A DNA stretch of 64,000 bases from Strigamia acuminata (GCA_949358305.1 CASHSZ010000084.1:235647-299646), one strand, 5' to 3'; positions 29,172-41,500 are shown, counted from the stretch's first letter. The notes: generated by a model from the letters alone, not told the origin. Made by a program: numbers and translations.

Positions 29172-29872
29172 CATCTAATTCAATGATGGCAAAGTATTAA
29201 AGTTGGGTGGGGCAATCTTTTGGTGACCCGAAATTTGACCTTGGGATGTTCCTTCAAGGTCATTTGGAAATTATCTCGGAAACCGTTAGAGATAGATAGA
29301 AATTTCCAATTGTAAACTTGTAGAGCATCATTTGTTTAGTCTACAAATGACTAATACTAAAATCTTTTGTACTAAAAGATTTTAAGAAAATCGCAATTGA
29401 AAAAGTAGTTTTGAAAAGAAAAAGTCATAAAAAAATTCCGTTTTCTACCCATATCTCTGCAACGGTGCCAGATATGCAAATTCCAACCAGGGGAATCGAT
29501 TTTTTGGGTCATTTTACGTCTAATCAGCACGTTTTTGGCACTTTTCCAAATTTTGGCCATGTTATTCTTTGACTTGTGTCTACTTTTTCAATTGCGATTT
29601 TCTTAAAATCTTTTAGTATAAAAGATTTCAGAATTAGTCATTTGTAGACTAAACAAATGATGCTCTACAAGTTTACAATTGAAAATTTCTGTCTATCTTT
29701 AACGGTTTCCGAGATAATTTCCAAATGACCTTGAAGGAACGTCCCAAGGTCAAATTTCGGGACACCAAAAGATTGCCCCACCCAACTTTAATACTTTGCC
29801 ACCATTGTATTAGATGCATTGTTACCACTTTCAGAAATATTTAGTAGGGATCCAGACTTTTGTTCCACCCTG
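29172..29872. repeat. Long inverted repeat of the MITE (right part)
   Basis: The arm 29172-29408 (with 17199-17254) is matched in inverse by about 29583-29872. The 29409-29582 spacer is unique. Confidence 0.85.
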
Positions 29873-29874
29873 TA

Positions 29875-29896
29875 TACAACAATGGGTTATGGGCCT
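29875..29896 (+). other. C1 5' LTR tail and primer-binding site
   Basis: TACAACA (29875-29881) completes the 5' LTR. GGGTTATGGGCC follows, resembling the internal initiator-tRNA-Met (half-tRNA) primer site used by insect copia elements. Confidence 0.75.
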
Positions 29897-30036
29897 AATA
29901 CGTAAAAACGTGAGTTTTTGAACCAGAAAATATCGAAATTCGGGCATTTTTGGACACTGACCGCTGACTGACCACGAGGTGTTAGGCCTAACTAAAATAG
30001 AAATATTTGTGGTGGTTCGACGAGAAAGTATAGAAG

Positions 30037-33000
30037 ATGACGGATCGAGATTCGATACGGATTGAGCGATTGGATGAAGATAATTATGCCACATGGTCTT
30101 TCAAATTAAAAATTTATTTGAAAAAATCTGAGTGGTGGACAGTCATTGTTGATGATAAGCCAGCAAACGGGGCGGCGGTGGGCATACGAAATGCGTGGCG
30201 TGGCAAGGACGAGAAGGCCATGAATGCAATTGTGCAATCGCTTTCCCCGGCACAAACTGTTTACGTGATAAATGCGGAGACGGCCAAGCAGTGTTGGGAC
30301 AAGCTGGAGGAGGTCCACCGTGGCAGAGCGAAGCAGCGGCAAACGATTTTGCGACGAGAATTGACCAGAATGAAGTGGGAGAAAGCAGAGACGGCCACAA
30401 AATACCTACAGCGGGTGAAGTCGACCGTGAATCAACTTCGGGCAGTTGGAGGCGACATGAGCGAGCAGGAGGTCGGGACATTAATAATTCAAAATTTGCC
30501 TAAAAATTATTATAGCATCCCGAGGGCATTTGACATGTGCGATGATGACGAAATCACCATCGTCAAGCTGCGCCACATGATTTTACAAGAGGAGATGCGG
30601 CAAAAGGGCGATGACCAGATCGTGGAGAAGCTACACAAGGTGAACTTGTCGTATCAGGGCAAAAGCAGCAACCGTGGGAGCGATCGAGACGAGCGTGGAA
30701 ACCAAGGCGATCGACGAGAGAACCAAAAGGGCGACCAAAAGGATTGGAAACATGTAAAATGTTACAATTGCCAAAAGGTTGGCCACATCGCGAGGAACTG
30801 CAGAGGTCGAGCCACGACCAACAACACCCATGATGCGAGCCCCAAACCGACACCAAAGGACCGGAGGGACGAGCAGCCGGGCGCGAATGCAAAAGCAGTG
30901 ACGGCCCGGAACGAGTTTGCCTTTCAGGTCAGAGTAGATGACGTTGAAGGCCGCCAATGGAACCTGGATTCTGGCGCCACCAGGCACATGACGGCGAACC
31001 GAGACTTCTTTGACACCTTCACGCCTGACGACGGAAGCCGAAAAGTGACGCTTGCAGACGGAAGGAAAATAGACATTATGGGGACAGGGAATATTCGACT
31101 TATGAATGATGAAGTCGATTTGATTGTAAAAGATGTGTTATTTATACCTGACTTAAACGATAATTTGATTTCAGTTCCCAAATTGGACGACGCAGGGCTG
31201 CTTGTAACTTTTGGGGGTGGGAGGTGCTCAATCTCATCTGGGCAGCGCGTAATTATGACAGCTTCAAAGGTTGGAGATGTATATCGTTTGCACGTTCGCA
31301 CCATCGTACGGGAGCACGCAAAGGTGTGCGCACCATCACCAAACAAGGGAGAATGCAAGCCATCTACGAAAATCGACCCGTGGCACGGCAGGATGGGGCA
31401 CATAAACGCAACGACGCTCCAAAGAATGAAAGAAACGAATGCAGTATTCGGTCTGGAAAAGGCCCAGAAGAATGCAGCACCATGTGACCACTGTCCATCG
31501 GGAAAAATGGCGCATCGGCCATTTCACGTCGTTGAAAAAGGACAATCCAGCCAAATTTTGGATCTCGTACACATGGACTTGTGCGGCCCGTTGGACGAGA
31601 CGATTGGGGGCAGTCGGTACTTGTTTTTATTGATCGACGATTACAGCAGGAAGAAGTTCGTGTATTTTCTGAAGTCAAAGAGCGACGTGTACGAACATTT
31701 CCGGGATTTTGTTGCATCAACTGAACGCGAGACAGAAAAACGCCTCAAAAGAATACGATCTGACAACGGAGGCGAATTTGTAAACCAAGATATGGAGAAA
31801 TTTTTGAGAGAAACTGGAGTTCACCACGAAAAGACTGTGCCATTTTCGCCATCCCAAAATGGAATTTGTGAACGGGGCAACCGGACACTCATGGAGGCGG
31901 CCCGCACAATGCTAAATGCAGCCCAATTGCCGTCAAAATTCTGGGCGGAAGCGGTGGCGACGGCCGCACACGTTCGCAACCGATGCCTGACCCGAGGAAA
32001 TGGCGATAAGATTCCGCAGGAAGTTTGGAGCGGACGAAAGCAACAGGTCGGGTATTTTCGACTTTTTGGATGCGCTGCGCACATGTGGATTCACAGCTCC
32101 AAACGCGGCAAATTGGATCCCAAAACAAAACCGGTCATTTTTATGGGCAATTGTGTAAACCGAAAAGGGTACCGAGTTTACGACCCGAAAACCAACAAGA
32201 TTGAGCCATCGCCTGACCTGAAATTCAACGAGGCGAGATGGGGCGGGGAATTGCTGGCTTCGCCTCGTGGTTCGAATTTCATATCGCCATACGACAATGG
32301 CCAGCACGACGAAAAGACCTTGGCAGATGACACAGACGTAGAAAACGCAAACTATAACGTGGACGACGGAAACGGAAACGACAACGGAGACGACGACGAT
32401 GATGAACAAGAAACGACAACACGAAAATCATCACGCACCAAGAGACCGCCAGATCGATTGGTGGTGCGACCGAGAGGAGCAACCTATTGTGGAATGGTAA
32501 AATACGTCAAACCGAACACCGTGATCCAAGCCCGAGAGTCCAACCAATGCAAGCAATGGGAAGACGCAATTCGCGACGAATTGAAGTCACACGATCAGTT
32601 TAAAACATGGAAACTGGTGAAGCGAGCGACCGCACCCAACGTTTTGAAATCAAGATGGGTATTTACAATTAAGAAAAACCAGCAGGGCAAAATTGAGCGG
32701 TACAAGGCGAGACTGGTCGCGGTTGGATGCGGACAACAACCAGGAGTCGATTACGATGAGACCTACTCGCCGGTGATGAGACTCGCAAGTCTGCGACTTC
32801 TGCTAGCGATTGCAGTCCAAAAGAAATGGCGAATACGGCAGTACGACGTAAAGACCGCATATCTGCACGGGGATTTGGTCGAGAAGGTGTTCATGGAGCA
32901 ACCACCTGGACACGAGGAGCGAGACCGGGAAGAATGGGTGTGCGAATTGCAGAAGGCAATTTATGGCTTGAAACAGGCAGGGAGGACTTGGTATCTCACA

Positions 33001-33527
33001 CTCGACAAGATACTGCGTGCCAACGGATTCAAGCGACTTTACGCCGACGAGGGAGTCTACATTTTCGAGAATGACCAAGGAACATCCATATTGGGCATAT
33101 TTGTGGATAATATGCTTAATGTCATGTCAAATTTTGAAATGGAGGAGTGGACACGAGACTTATTGCGACAGTCGGTCGAGATAAAGGACCTCGGGACGCC
33201 GACGCGAATTTTGGGGCTGGATGTGAGCTGCAACATCGAAAATGGAACGATCTCTGTCTCCCAAGAAGCCTACATTGAAGAAGTACTCGAAAATTTTGGA
33301 ATGGGACCATGCTCAATAGTTTCGACGCCGATGGTGAAGCACGAGTACGTCAAGCCGGAAGACGACGTGAATCCAGACCAGGTGCCGTACCAGAGCCTGA
33401 TGGGGTCCCTGATGTATTTGGTACAGAGAACGAGGCCCGACATTGCTTATGCCACACACTTTCTTTGTCGTTTCAACCACTGCCATGGTCGGTCACACTG
33501 GAAGATGGGGAAACGCATTCTGCGCTA
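30037..33527 (+). CDS. C1 copia gag-pol polyprotein, first segment
   Basis: ATG 30037. It contains a gag of UBN2/retrotran_gag type (1-205), one CCHC knuckle (242-255, CYNCQKVGHIARNC), protease (DSGA, 311-314), integrase with HH-CC site and DLCGPL, SDNGGEF and NGICERGN motifs, an acidic linker, and RT. The RT active site reads FVDN (N at residue 1025, codon 33109-33111) where copia elements have YVDD, so the RT is probably inactive. The frame is otherwise open to the CACTA insertion at 33528. The printed frame to 33576 ends in CACTA sequence. Confidence 0.94.
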
Positions 33528-33857
33528 CACTAGGAGAAATATAGGTGTTAAAAGGTGTAAAGTTACACTTTTATAGGTGTAAAACACTTGTCCCTATACA
33601 GACTCCTTTTTTGAGTAAACTTACACCATTGAGGTGTAATAAACATAAGGTGTAAATATTACACCTTCATGCATTTACACCTTGTGGGTGTCATGGTACA
33701 CCATTAGGTGTAAACTTACTCCTTGAAACCATTTTCAAAAAAGGTGTAAGTGGATTCCATCATGTAGTAATATTACACCTTTGAGGTGTTGATTAACAGG
33801 TGTAAAAGAACTCTATTAAGGAGTATAATCACCCCTTTGAGGTGTTAGAAAACAAGT

Positions 33858-34678
33858 TGTCGCGTCCTACTTGGTATAGGTTTAAATAGCGCTAACGTGT
33901 AATACTTTACCTGTGATCAATTATGCAAATACCCAAATGAATACCAAATGTATGTAAATAAACAGGTAATTTATTCACCAGGCTTTATGCCTTTAAAATA
34001 CACTCAGTAATAATTCTAGAGTCGACGTGGTCAGCGTCGAACAAAGGATTTCTCAAGATGGCGTCGTCGGTTCCGCGTGGTCGGCGGAACAAAGGCGGCG
34101 TCTCGAGTTGTCGTTAATTCGTCACGGATTCGTCTTCACGGACGCGGTGGAATGCTCCCTCGAGTCTTCTATCCGTGCCTGTTGTCTAGGGTTTGGTTTA
34201 GCGTCGCAGAGGCCTCGTCTAGGAACTTTGGGGTTCCCTACAAAGCACTCGGACACTTACTTCGGCGAATAATCGTCTGGGCGATTATTCTGGGTGATTT
34301 CACAAGGGCTATTCTCGTACTTTCGCAGGAATAGCTCGCAAGTGACTTCGTGAGAGTTACAGTTTGCACTTTACTCAGCGATCCTCGATCAATCCTAACT
34401 TGTAGTTGAAGTTGGCCTGACGGTGAGGTAGTTGCTGTGTTCTTGGTGTCGTTTGTGTAAGTTCTGACTTTAGGCGGGAAACACAGCCTTTTATGCAGTG
34501 GGGTGAAGGGCCGGCGATCAACCAATGGGGGCTGACCACCAGCCGCTTCCTCCCCCTCGGGGCACACACCTGCCATGGGGAGGTGGAGCCAACTCGGGGG
34601 GGAACGACTCTTCAATCACAGTGACTCAGAGGACAAGTATCCGCCCTGGGGGGACACTTATCCAACTGGGTCACCACA
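33858..34678 (-). repeat. G2 3' LTR
   Basis: 821 bp, TGTGGTGACC to GCGACA on the minus strand. It holds several perfect hairpins (34022-34040, 34070-34090, 34267-34290, 34306-34337), repeated in the other LTR. Confidence 0.95.
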
Positions 34679-34723
34679 CGTCCCTCCTCCAGCTTCGATC
34701 TCGGATCGGAGCGATCTCAAATT

Positions 34724-37378
34724 TTATCGCTCCCCTCTGCGAAGCGCCGGCAGTACACCTCTGCACGGGCGGAGGATAACTGGCGGTACTGCCGGTGGCG
34801 GCGGTGGTAGATCCGGGGGCAGAGCAGTTATCAGATCCGCGGGATTCTGCCGCTCGTTGATGAAATATTGCGGGTGACCACCGACGGGTTCACCGATCAG
34901 TCCCGTACGCTCATGGATCCAAATCCGGGTAGATGCAGGGAATCGGTCTGGAACGAGCCGAATCCTTCGTGACTCGGCGCTCGATCCGGGTTTCCTGTGG
35001 GCCCGTAGGATACGGCGATGGAAGACGGCGTCCATGGTAGATCGGGCCTCTCTATTTAGCCACTTGAGGATCGATTCGCCATGATCATCGGAGTCAATGA
35101 TGCGTTGTCGCGTGAACTCCGACATCTGAAGGAATGGGTACTCCACTCCCAACCTCAAGTAAAGCTGCGCTGCTGGGGGCGGCGGAGGTGATGGTGGAAG
35201 CGGAATCTCCATGGGGCTCTCCAACGGCGGCGCAGCCGGCTCTGGTGAAAGAGCGGCCAGCTCTGCCGCTGGTGGCGAAGGAGGGGGCAGCGGAGGAGTC
35301 CGCGGTCCTCGGTTGGAGCGCTTCGGAATCAATTTGGGTCGATTCGCGTACCGCTTCTCCTTTGGGAATACCGGCTTTGGGGTCGGTATGTATGGTTGGA
35401 CCGCCGCCTCTGGGGGGGCGGTCTCGATGGCCTGTGGGAGGCTCGCTGCCGTTTCTGGTATCTCCGGAGCCTCCCGAATTGTTCGCAACAAGGAAGGGTG
35501 GACTCCGGGGTTCCGGTAGCGGAATGCTAACGAACGCATCTTGGAAAACTGTAGGCCTGGGTTTTCTGTATTTCTGGCCAGGTCAAAGCGCAGCGAGGCG
35601 GGCTCAGGAGTCCATCCGGCCCATACCTGGTACAACGCCCGAGGAAGGTGGACTCCCTCACGGTCGACGATTGTCCAGGCCGCCATAGCCTGCCGACTGT
35701 CCAAGAAGACGCCCAGGGACAACAGCTGGGCCAGTACGTTCGTCACGGCCAGATTCAAACTGCTCCGATGGCAGGGGTGAGCGCGGTCCGGATTGTCACT
35801 GAATTGTTGTGACAGCGTCCGCATCTGTTCGATCGCCCAATTGATGTGGTGAGTTTGGGCGGCGTCGGCCTGTCGTATAGCCAACTCGGCAATCGCGGGG
35901 TTCTCGTATTCGGCTAGATATTCCTGTAGCTCGCCGAGTGGAGGGTAGGCCGCTTCACGCCGGCATCGGGCGTCCATCTCTCGCTGTGCGTACCACTCGG
36001 CGGTGCGATAAGGTCGATACACTCGTGGCGTTGGGGGTGACGGTGGACGGCCCAACCCGGGTAGGTCATCGTATCTGACCCGTTTCGGAGTTGGATCTCC
36101 CACTGGAATCATCCGGGGAGGGGTCCACGCAGTTACGGCTGGATTCGTGCCCTCAAGCAGTGGCGGCCATCGCGCCTGTACCTGTGGGGGTACGAGCGCT
36201 GTCGGCACGGTCGGGGTTGATCCCGACGGCCGGTTGGCCGTGTATCCTCGAAAGGCGTTCTTCAAAGCTTTGGCCAAATCCTGTTTCGTAACTGGTCCCT
36301 CTTTGTCCGACTCTTCTGGGGACATTTGTTCCTCCGTCAACTCGCCCAAATCGATCTCCGCTTGGAGCCTGGACGGCCCAGCCGTGGGTCCGAGACTTCG
36401 GGGTTCGGACCTTTTCACGGCGGCCATCTCTCGCTCTTTCTCCAATCCTTTAGCGATCAGAGACTGTGCACGCATCTTCTGTCGTATTTTACGCTTCCGA
36501 TTCCTCCTGGTGCTGGCTGCGACGGATCTTCGTTGGACCGTCCTCTGGGGGACGTCCGTCGGAGAATCCGGTCTCTGGTGTGATGAGATGGTTCGTCGCG
36601 ACGAGGATTGATCGGACGACTGTGTGGTAATCGCCATAAACAACGAGGATCTTTTCTTTCCTCGATTTCGGTGTGTCTCGGTCCTCGCAGCCCAGTGGGC
36701 GGAAGATTCGACCGTTCGCTCAGCCCGCGCGTCGTCTGGCGAGGCAGGCTCGAGCGTTACTACTCGGCGACACTCCGAGCGCACGACAACTCGAGTTCGA
36801 GAACTGGAGCTGCTCGAGCGGCTGCGGTGGTCGCGACTCGTTGACGGGCCGGCCTCTATTGGGGAGACGGCCTGTCTTCTTCGTGCGGGTCCGCGTGGGG
36901 CGGACTCCGCCGGACGCTTCGATCTTCTGTGATGGCGGCGACTTCCCAGGATACCAGCGTGGTATAACTGCCACATCTCAGACTGTGTGGCCGTAAAATT
37001 CGCCGGCGGTATCCATCTGGGTGTCAAATGGTCCTCTTCGATGTCGCGAAGCCATCTACGGATTTCTTCGGGGGAGAAACCGTTTCTCTCGAGAACTCGG
37101 GTTACTCCGTGAGTCTCGGTGCGCTTTAAGCGTTCGATCTCGTCGTCCACTATTCTCTGGCGGGCTGCCAAGGTCGGGGCCTCGCGCCACCTGTGGGAGG
37201 TGTGTAGCTCGGCCACCGTGCCTGGGTAAGCCTCTTCCAGATACCCGGAGTAAACGGGGCTCGGCGGATCCGCATCGGGTGGGATCCGCGGCCCCACTCG
37301 CTCCCTCATCTCCTTCGTCATGCTCTCGACCAGCGTTTTCGATCGCTCGAATTTTTCTTCGAGGGTCCTGGAATACAT
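34724..37378 (-). CDS. G2 ORF3, large non-envelope third ORF
   Basis: The first ATG is at 37378 (TTG at 37381), giving 884 aa; residue numbers here count from 37381. Residues 1-140 are charged and helical, and 150-330 are arginine/serine-rich and basic. Block A (453-625) and block B (740-852) match the 2806-4161 fragment, with a proline-rich linker (690-740) between them. There is no signal peptide, membrane span or furin site, so it is not an envelope protein. It is not a known pol domain either. It lies where env would be, about 1.2 kb after pol, and may be made from spliced RNA. Preservation of both blocks in two diverged elements argues for a selected function, for instance nucleic-acid or particle binding, but this is inference. 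Confidence 0.8.
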   Translation of the reverse strand: MYSRTLEEKFERSKTLVESMTKEMRERVGPRIPPDADPPSPVYSGYLEEAYPGTVAELHTSHRWREAPTLAARQRIVDDEIERLKRTETHGVTRVLERNGFSPEEIRRWLRDIEEDHLTPRWIPPANFTATQSEMWQLYHAGILGSRRHHRRSKRPAESAPRGPARRRQAVSPIEAGPSTSRDHRSRSSSSSSRTRVVVRSECRRVVTLEPASPDDARAERTVESSAHWAARTETHRNRGKKRSSLFMAITTQSSDQSSSRRTISSHQRPDSPTDVPQRTVQRRSVAASTRRNRKRKIRQKMRAQSLIAKGLEKEREMAAVKRSEPRSLGPTAGPSRLQAEIDLGELTEEQMSPEESDKEGPVTKQDLAKALKNAFRGYTANRPSGSTPTVPTALVPPQVQARWPPLLEGTNPAVTAWTPPRMIPVGDPTPKRVRYDDLPGLGRPPSPPTPRVYRPYRTAEWYAQREMDARCRREAAYPPLGELQEYLAEYENPAIAELAIRQADAAQTHHINWAIEQMRTLSQQFSDNPDRAHPCHRSSLNLAVTNVLAQLLSLGVFLDSRQAMAAWTIVDREGVHLPRALYQVWAGWTPEPASLRFDLARNTENPGLQFSKMRSLAFRYRNPGVHPSLLRTIREAPEIPETAASLPQAIETAPPEAAVQPYIPTPKPVFPKEKRYANRPKLIPKRSNRGPRTPPLPPPSPPAAELAALSPEPAAPPLESPMEIPLPPSPPPPPAAQLYLRLGVEYPFLQMSEFTRQRIIDSDDHGESILKWLNREARSTMDAVFHRRILRAHRKPGSSAESRRIRLVPDRFPASTRIWIHERTGLIGEPVGGHPQYFINERQNPADLITALPPDLPPPPPAVPPVILRPCRGVLPALRRGER

Positions 37379-37514
37379 CAATCAAATTTTCCAGGCGCTG
37401 GTCTCCGCAGGATAGGCCTGCCGCAGGTAATTCGGCAGAGCTCCGCGAAAGATGTTGTTGGCGGTTGACACCGTCGAAGGCAGGGCGTCCCACGATTCTA
37501 GCGGGTCGACCTGA

Positions 37515-38187
37515 ATAATTTTAGATCACAAGATTAATATAATAAATCCCAGTTAACGATGGGGATCAGAAATATGCTCAAGATCGACGGTGGCAGCAAC
37601 TCCTTTCTTTTGTTGCGGCCGTCGGTCTTATTTTCTTGTTTCGCAGTTCTGCGATGATCTCCGCCGTCGTAGCGCTGATCCAACACTACTTTTGAACTCA
37701 GGGGATCCGCTTTTAGGAAGGGGTCGCAGGCAAAACCGATCGTTAAATTCTTAATTTTACGTTAAGACTCTTTTATTTTAACTCTAATCGTATTTTAATT
37801 TATTACGATGTTTAAATTTAAAAGAAAGAAAACCTTTAGTTTTGGTTTTGGTTTGCCACGACGCCATTCCGCGAACACTTCCTTTGTTCTAGTTTTTTGG
37901 CGGCCTTGACTCCGAGGTGAATCTGGGTCCACTCTCGGGTTTTTAGCCAGCCTTAAATCAACAATAAAACAGAAAGAAATATATCAGTCACAAGTCACGC
38001 TCCAATCTGGGTTGGATGCAACAGATTCAAAGAATTATGTGATTTCTCTGGGGAAATCACACTAATTTACCTGCAGCGGCGGTTGTTCGTCCCAATTCTC
38101 ATCTTCTTCTGCATTTACGATTAGGCCGTCGCTCTCGTCTCTCGACGATGCGCTCGGCTCTAATCGTGGGTTGCGTCGATCGGCCAT
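37515..38187 (-). promoter_or_regulatory. Candidate small exon and intron upstream of G2 ORF3
   Basis: ATG 38187 opens a 39-codon acidic stretch ending at CAG/GTAAATTAG (38071/38070), a strong donor. TTATTCAG/GTCGACC near 37515 is an acceptor in phase, giving a continuation that stops at TGA just before the ORF3 start. The splicing product therefore ends before ORF3 as read here; another acceptor may be used. The remaining 38188-38566 has no supported gene. Confidence 0.4.
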
Positions 38188-38566
38188 TTCAATTTAGGAA
38201 AATGAAGTTTTTTGAGAGGTCTTTGTTTTCTCTTTGGGGAGAAGCAAAAAACACGTCTCGTCGTGTTAAAAACAGTCGGAAACTGGGCCTATCGACGCTG
38301 AGAATTGTGGGTCTCGAACGCGTCTCGTATTTTGCGAGATCCGCCGTGCTGGCAATGACGCTACGGGGTCGACCGCGTGGTTTCATTGTCACGTGGTCGC
38401 CCGATACGTCATAACTTCTCGTCTGTTAGTGGTGACTGCGACAATTCGTTGCGAAGTTTGGACTTAGCCAAATTTTCGCGTCTCAACATGTGCAGCAGCT
38501 CTCGTAAGTAAATCTTTTTATTTTACAAGGCCTCCGCTCCATGTTATCACATTTTTTTTTTTATTT

Positions 38567-41500
38567 TTAGTTCTTCCCCACGACTTTGCCGTCCCGAATG
38601 AACGGATTATTGCTTCGTCGTGGTCGAAGGTTGATTTTCGACGTGCTCGTAGATCGTGACTCTACTTGCTCGTTCATCTCCGATGTGTTGGCATTTTTCT
38701 CATTATTAATTTTTTTATTTTCCATTTCAGAAGTACATTCTTCTGCTTCCTCCCTCTCCGAAATTGCTTGCTCCGGCTGAGCTGGAGCCTCGTCGGCTGG
38801 GGATTCGGCGTCGAAGAATTCATCCTCGTTCTCCGCTATATTTTCAGCTTCATTTGTTTTTTGGAACGTGTCGACCACGGTGCCCCCTTGGTCGCTGTGT
38901 GTCTGACCTTCCAGCCAAATTTCCTGTGGAAATTCTGGCAGATATGGCCTTAAATCTCGGCCATGTATCGACTGAAAATTTTTGTTGTCCTCTAAGCGGC
39001 GCAGTTGGTATGCGTTGCCTCCGTGTTCGGCCACAATTACATAGGGACCGTCCCTCTTGTCGGCTAAACCGGCGGCGATGCCCCTCGCTGCATTGGACAA
39101 CGTGTGTGCCTCCTTCCACACTAGATCATTCACTTTAAAGTTCGCGAAAGCGAGATCGCCTTCTTTATCTGCGATTCTCTCTCTCATGTTGAAAATATGC
39201 GCCATCATATGCTGGTATGTGTCGGATATAGTCTGCTCCAGCCGGCACACGTACTCATGTGGGCTCGATGGGTCTAATACGTTAACAGCTTCGGCAACGC
39301 GTGGGTCCCATGGCATCCTTAATTCGCGGGCGAAGTTGAGGTACGCCGGTGAGAATTTGCGTGTTCGTGACACGGTTGAGCGAATGCTGAAAGCAATTTC
39401 TCGCAGGTATTCGTCCCATCGATTGTGAATATCGGTGAATACTGTCAGTGCATATTTTATGTCTTTATTTAATCTCTCGACTGGATTTGTCTGAGGATTA
39501 TATGTGGAGGTGTTCGATGCATCCATTTTAAATTTTCTACAGAAGTCCTTATATATTCTTGATCGGAATTGGGGGCCGTTATCCGAAATGAGTTTTCTGG
39601 GAAACCCAAATCGCATTGCCACGTCGTAAAGGCACTCGACTATGTTTTCAGCCGAGGGTTTTACGAGGGCGTACAGCTCCGGCCATCGGGTGGCCACGTC
39701 CATAATTACGAGAATATACATGTTCTTGTTTCCCGTTGTGGGCTTGGGGCCCATCAAGTCTATGCTTAAGCAGTCAAACGGTGCGTAGGGTCCGAGAGAC
39801 ATGGCGTTTCTGGCCACTTTATCTCGCGGTCTGCACGCTTGGCACCGGGGGCAGTGTCGGATAAATTTCGTTATCTTTTGCCGCGCGCCCGGCCAGAAGA
39901 AAAGTTGTTTCACTCGATAAAGGGTTCTCGCTATGCCGGAATGGCTGGCGAGCGGGTGTCCGTGCATCAGCCACAACAATCGGGTGTGCAGCGATGCCGG
40001 TACGACCACCTTAACCGAGTTTCCCGCTCCGCTGAGGTCGTCTTGAAACGTCGGGTGGTATTTTACCAGGAGTTCATCGTCTATGAGGTAGCTCGTTGCT
40101 TCTTTGGCGAACTGTTTTCGGCGGTGAGGGTTTGTCATCCCTTCCGGAAATTTGCCGTTTAGCAAATATTGCGTTATAATTTGACATTTTGTGTCTGCTG
40201 CCTGGTGTTCGACGAACTCACGTCTCGTGGGTGGAGCGTATTGTGTTTTTTCTTCAATTTTTGCTGTGAAGGCGCGTAGTAGTGTTTTGTGGGTTTCTCC
40301 GGGGGGTGGAGATTGAATTTCGGGTGTTGAATCGTTCGTCCCAGCTGGCTGGTATGTTCGAGTCCAAAAACCACAAAACGTTCTATCTTCGGGCTCCATC
40401 ACTGGTAGCTCGTTCGCCTTTCGCAAACGCCATATTCTCCGTGGAGTTGGGCAGTACAAGAGGTGGGTGTCGTCCTCGCCGTCGTCGTCTGGACCTTGGG
40501 GGTCAGAGGCTGGGGCTCTTGAGAGGGCGTCGGCCACATGATTGTACTTCCCGGGGCGGTACGTAATTGTTATATCGCACGCCATTAATTCCAGTTGCCA
40601 TCGTGCGAGTCGGCCGGAGGGTTCCTTGAGCTTCATCAACCAGCTTAGTGCCTGGTGATCTGTCTGAACCTCGAAGTTCGTGTACTCCAGATAATCGCGA
40701 AATTTCCGAACTGCCCAAATTACGGCTAGGCATTCTAGTTCCGTTGCCGTGTAATTTTTCTCCGCGCCCTGTATTTTTCTGCTTATAAACATACAGGGTA
40801 CTTCCTGCGAGATTCCGTTGTACACGTGGGTCTGCAGAAGGGCTGCACCCAGTCCGATTTTACTCGCGTCGGTGTGCAACACGAACGGTCGGTTTAGGTC
40901 CGGCAATGGCATCTTTTCGACGTCAGCCAGCATTCGCTTGATAGTGCTAAATGCGGCCTCGCACTGGACCGTCCACTCAAACTCTTTATCCGTTCGTAAG
41001 AGATCCGTTATAGGCGCGGCCACCTCAGCCAGACCAGCGAGTAGTCGGCCGAAGAAATTGACCATGCCCATAAATCTCTGGACACCTTTTATATCTTCGG
41101 GGGCGGGGAATCCGTTAATTGCTTTGACCTTTTCGGGGTCAATCGCGATTCCCTCGACTCCTATTCGATATCCTAGGAAGGCAAGCTCTTTTCTGCAAAA
41201 CTTGCTCTTCCCTGGATGGATGTGGAGTCCCGCCTTGGCTAGGCGAGAGACCACTCTATCGATGTGGTCTATATGCTCTTCGAATGTGTCCGACGTTATT
41301 ATGATGTCGTCGAGATACGCCCACACGAAGTCGTGAAGCATATCTCCTAACACGCTTTCGATCAATTTCTGGAACGTGCTCGGGGCGTTTACAAGCCCGA
41401 ACGGCATCACGTTGAACATTAATCTTCCTATCGGGGAGTAGAAAGCCGTTTTCAGTTTGTCTTCGGGTTTGAGCTCCACTTGCCAATACCCCTTTGACAG

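Larger units (their letters stand above)
17199..29872. mobile_element. Foldback MITE of Tc1/mariner type, split by G1
   Basis: The ends are inverted copies starting CAGGGTGGAACAAAAGTC (17199 inward, and 29872 inward on the other strand), with TA at 17197-17198 and 29873-29874. Its own sequence is 17199-17254 plus 29172-29872, about 760 bp. The arms are about 290 bp each, nearly identical inverted repeats, around a spacer of about 170 bp (29409-29582). No transposase frame is present, so it is non-autonomous. The TA duplication and CAGGGTG terminus are typical of Tc1/mariner derivatives. Confidence 0.85.

Noticed and set aside
34027..34615. Several frames of 64-125 codons in the G2 LTR, repeated at 46074-46662
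   Set aside because: They recur only because the LTRs are identical, and they overlap each other on both strands; no sign of coding selection.
36147..37518. Plus-strand frames opposite G2 ORF3
   Set aside because: Antisense shadows in GC-rich sequence with no start context or domain.
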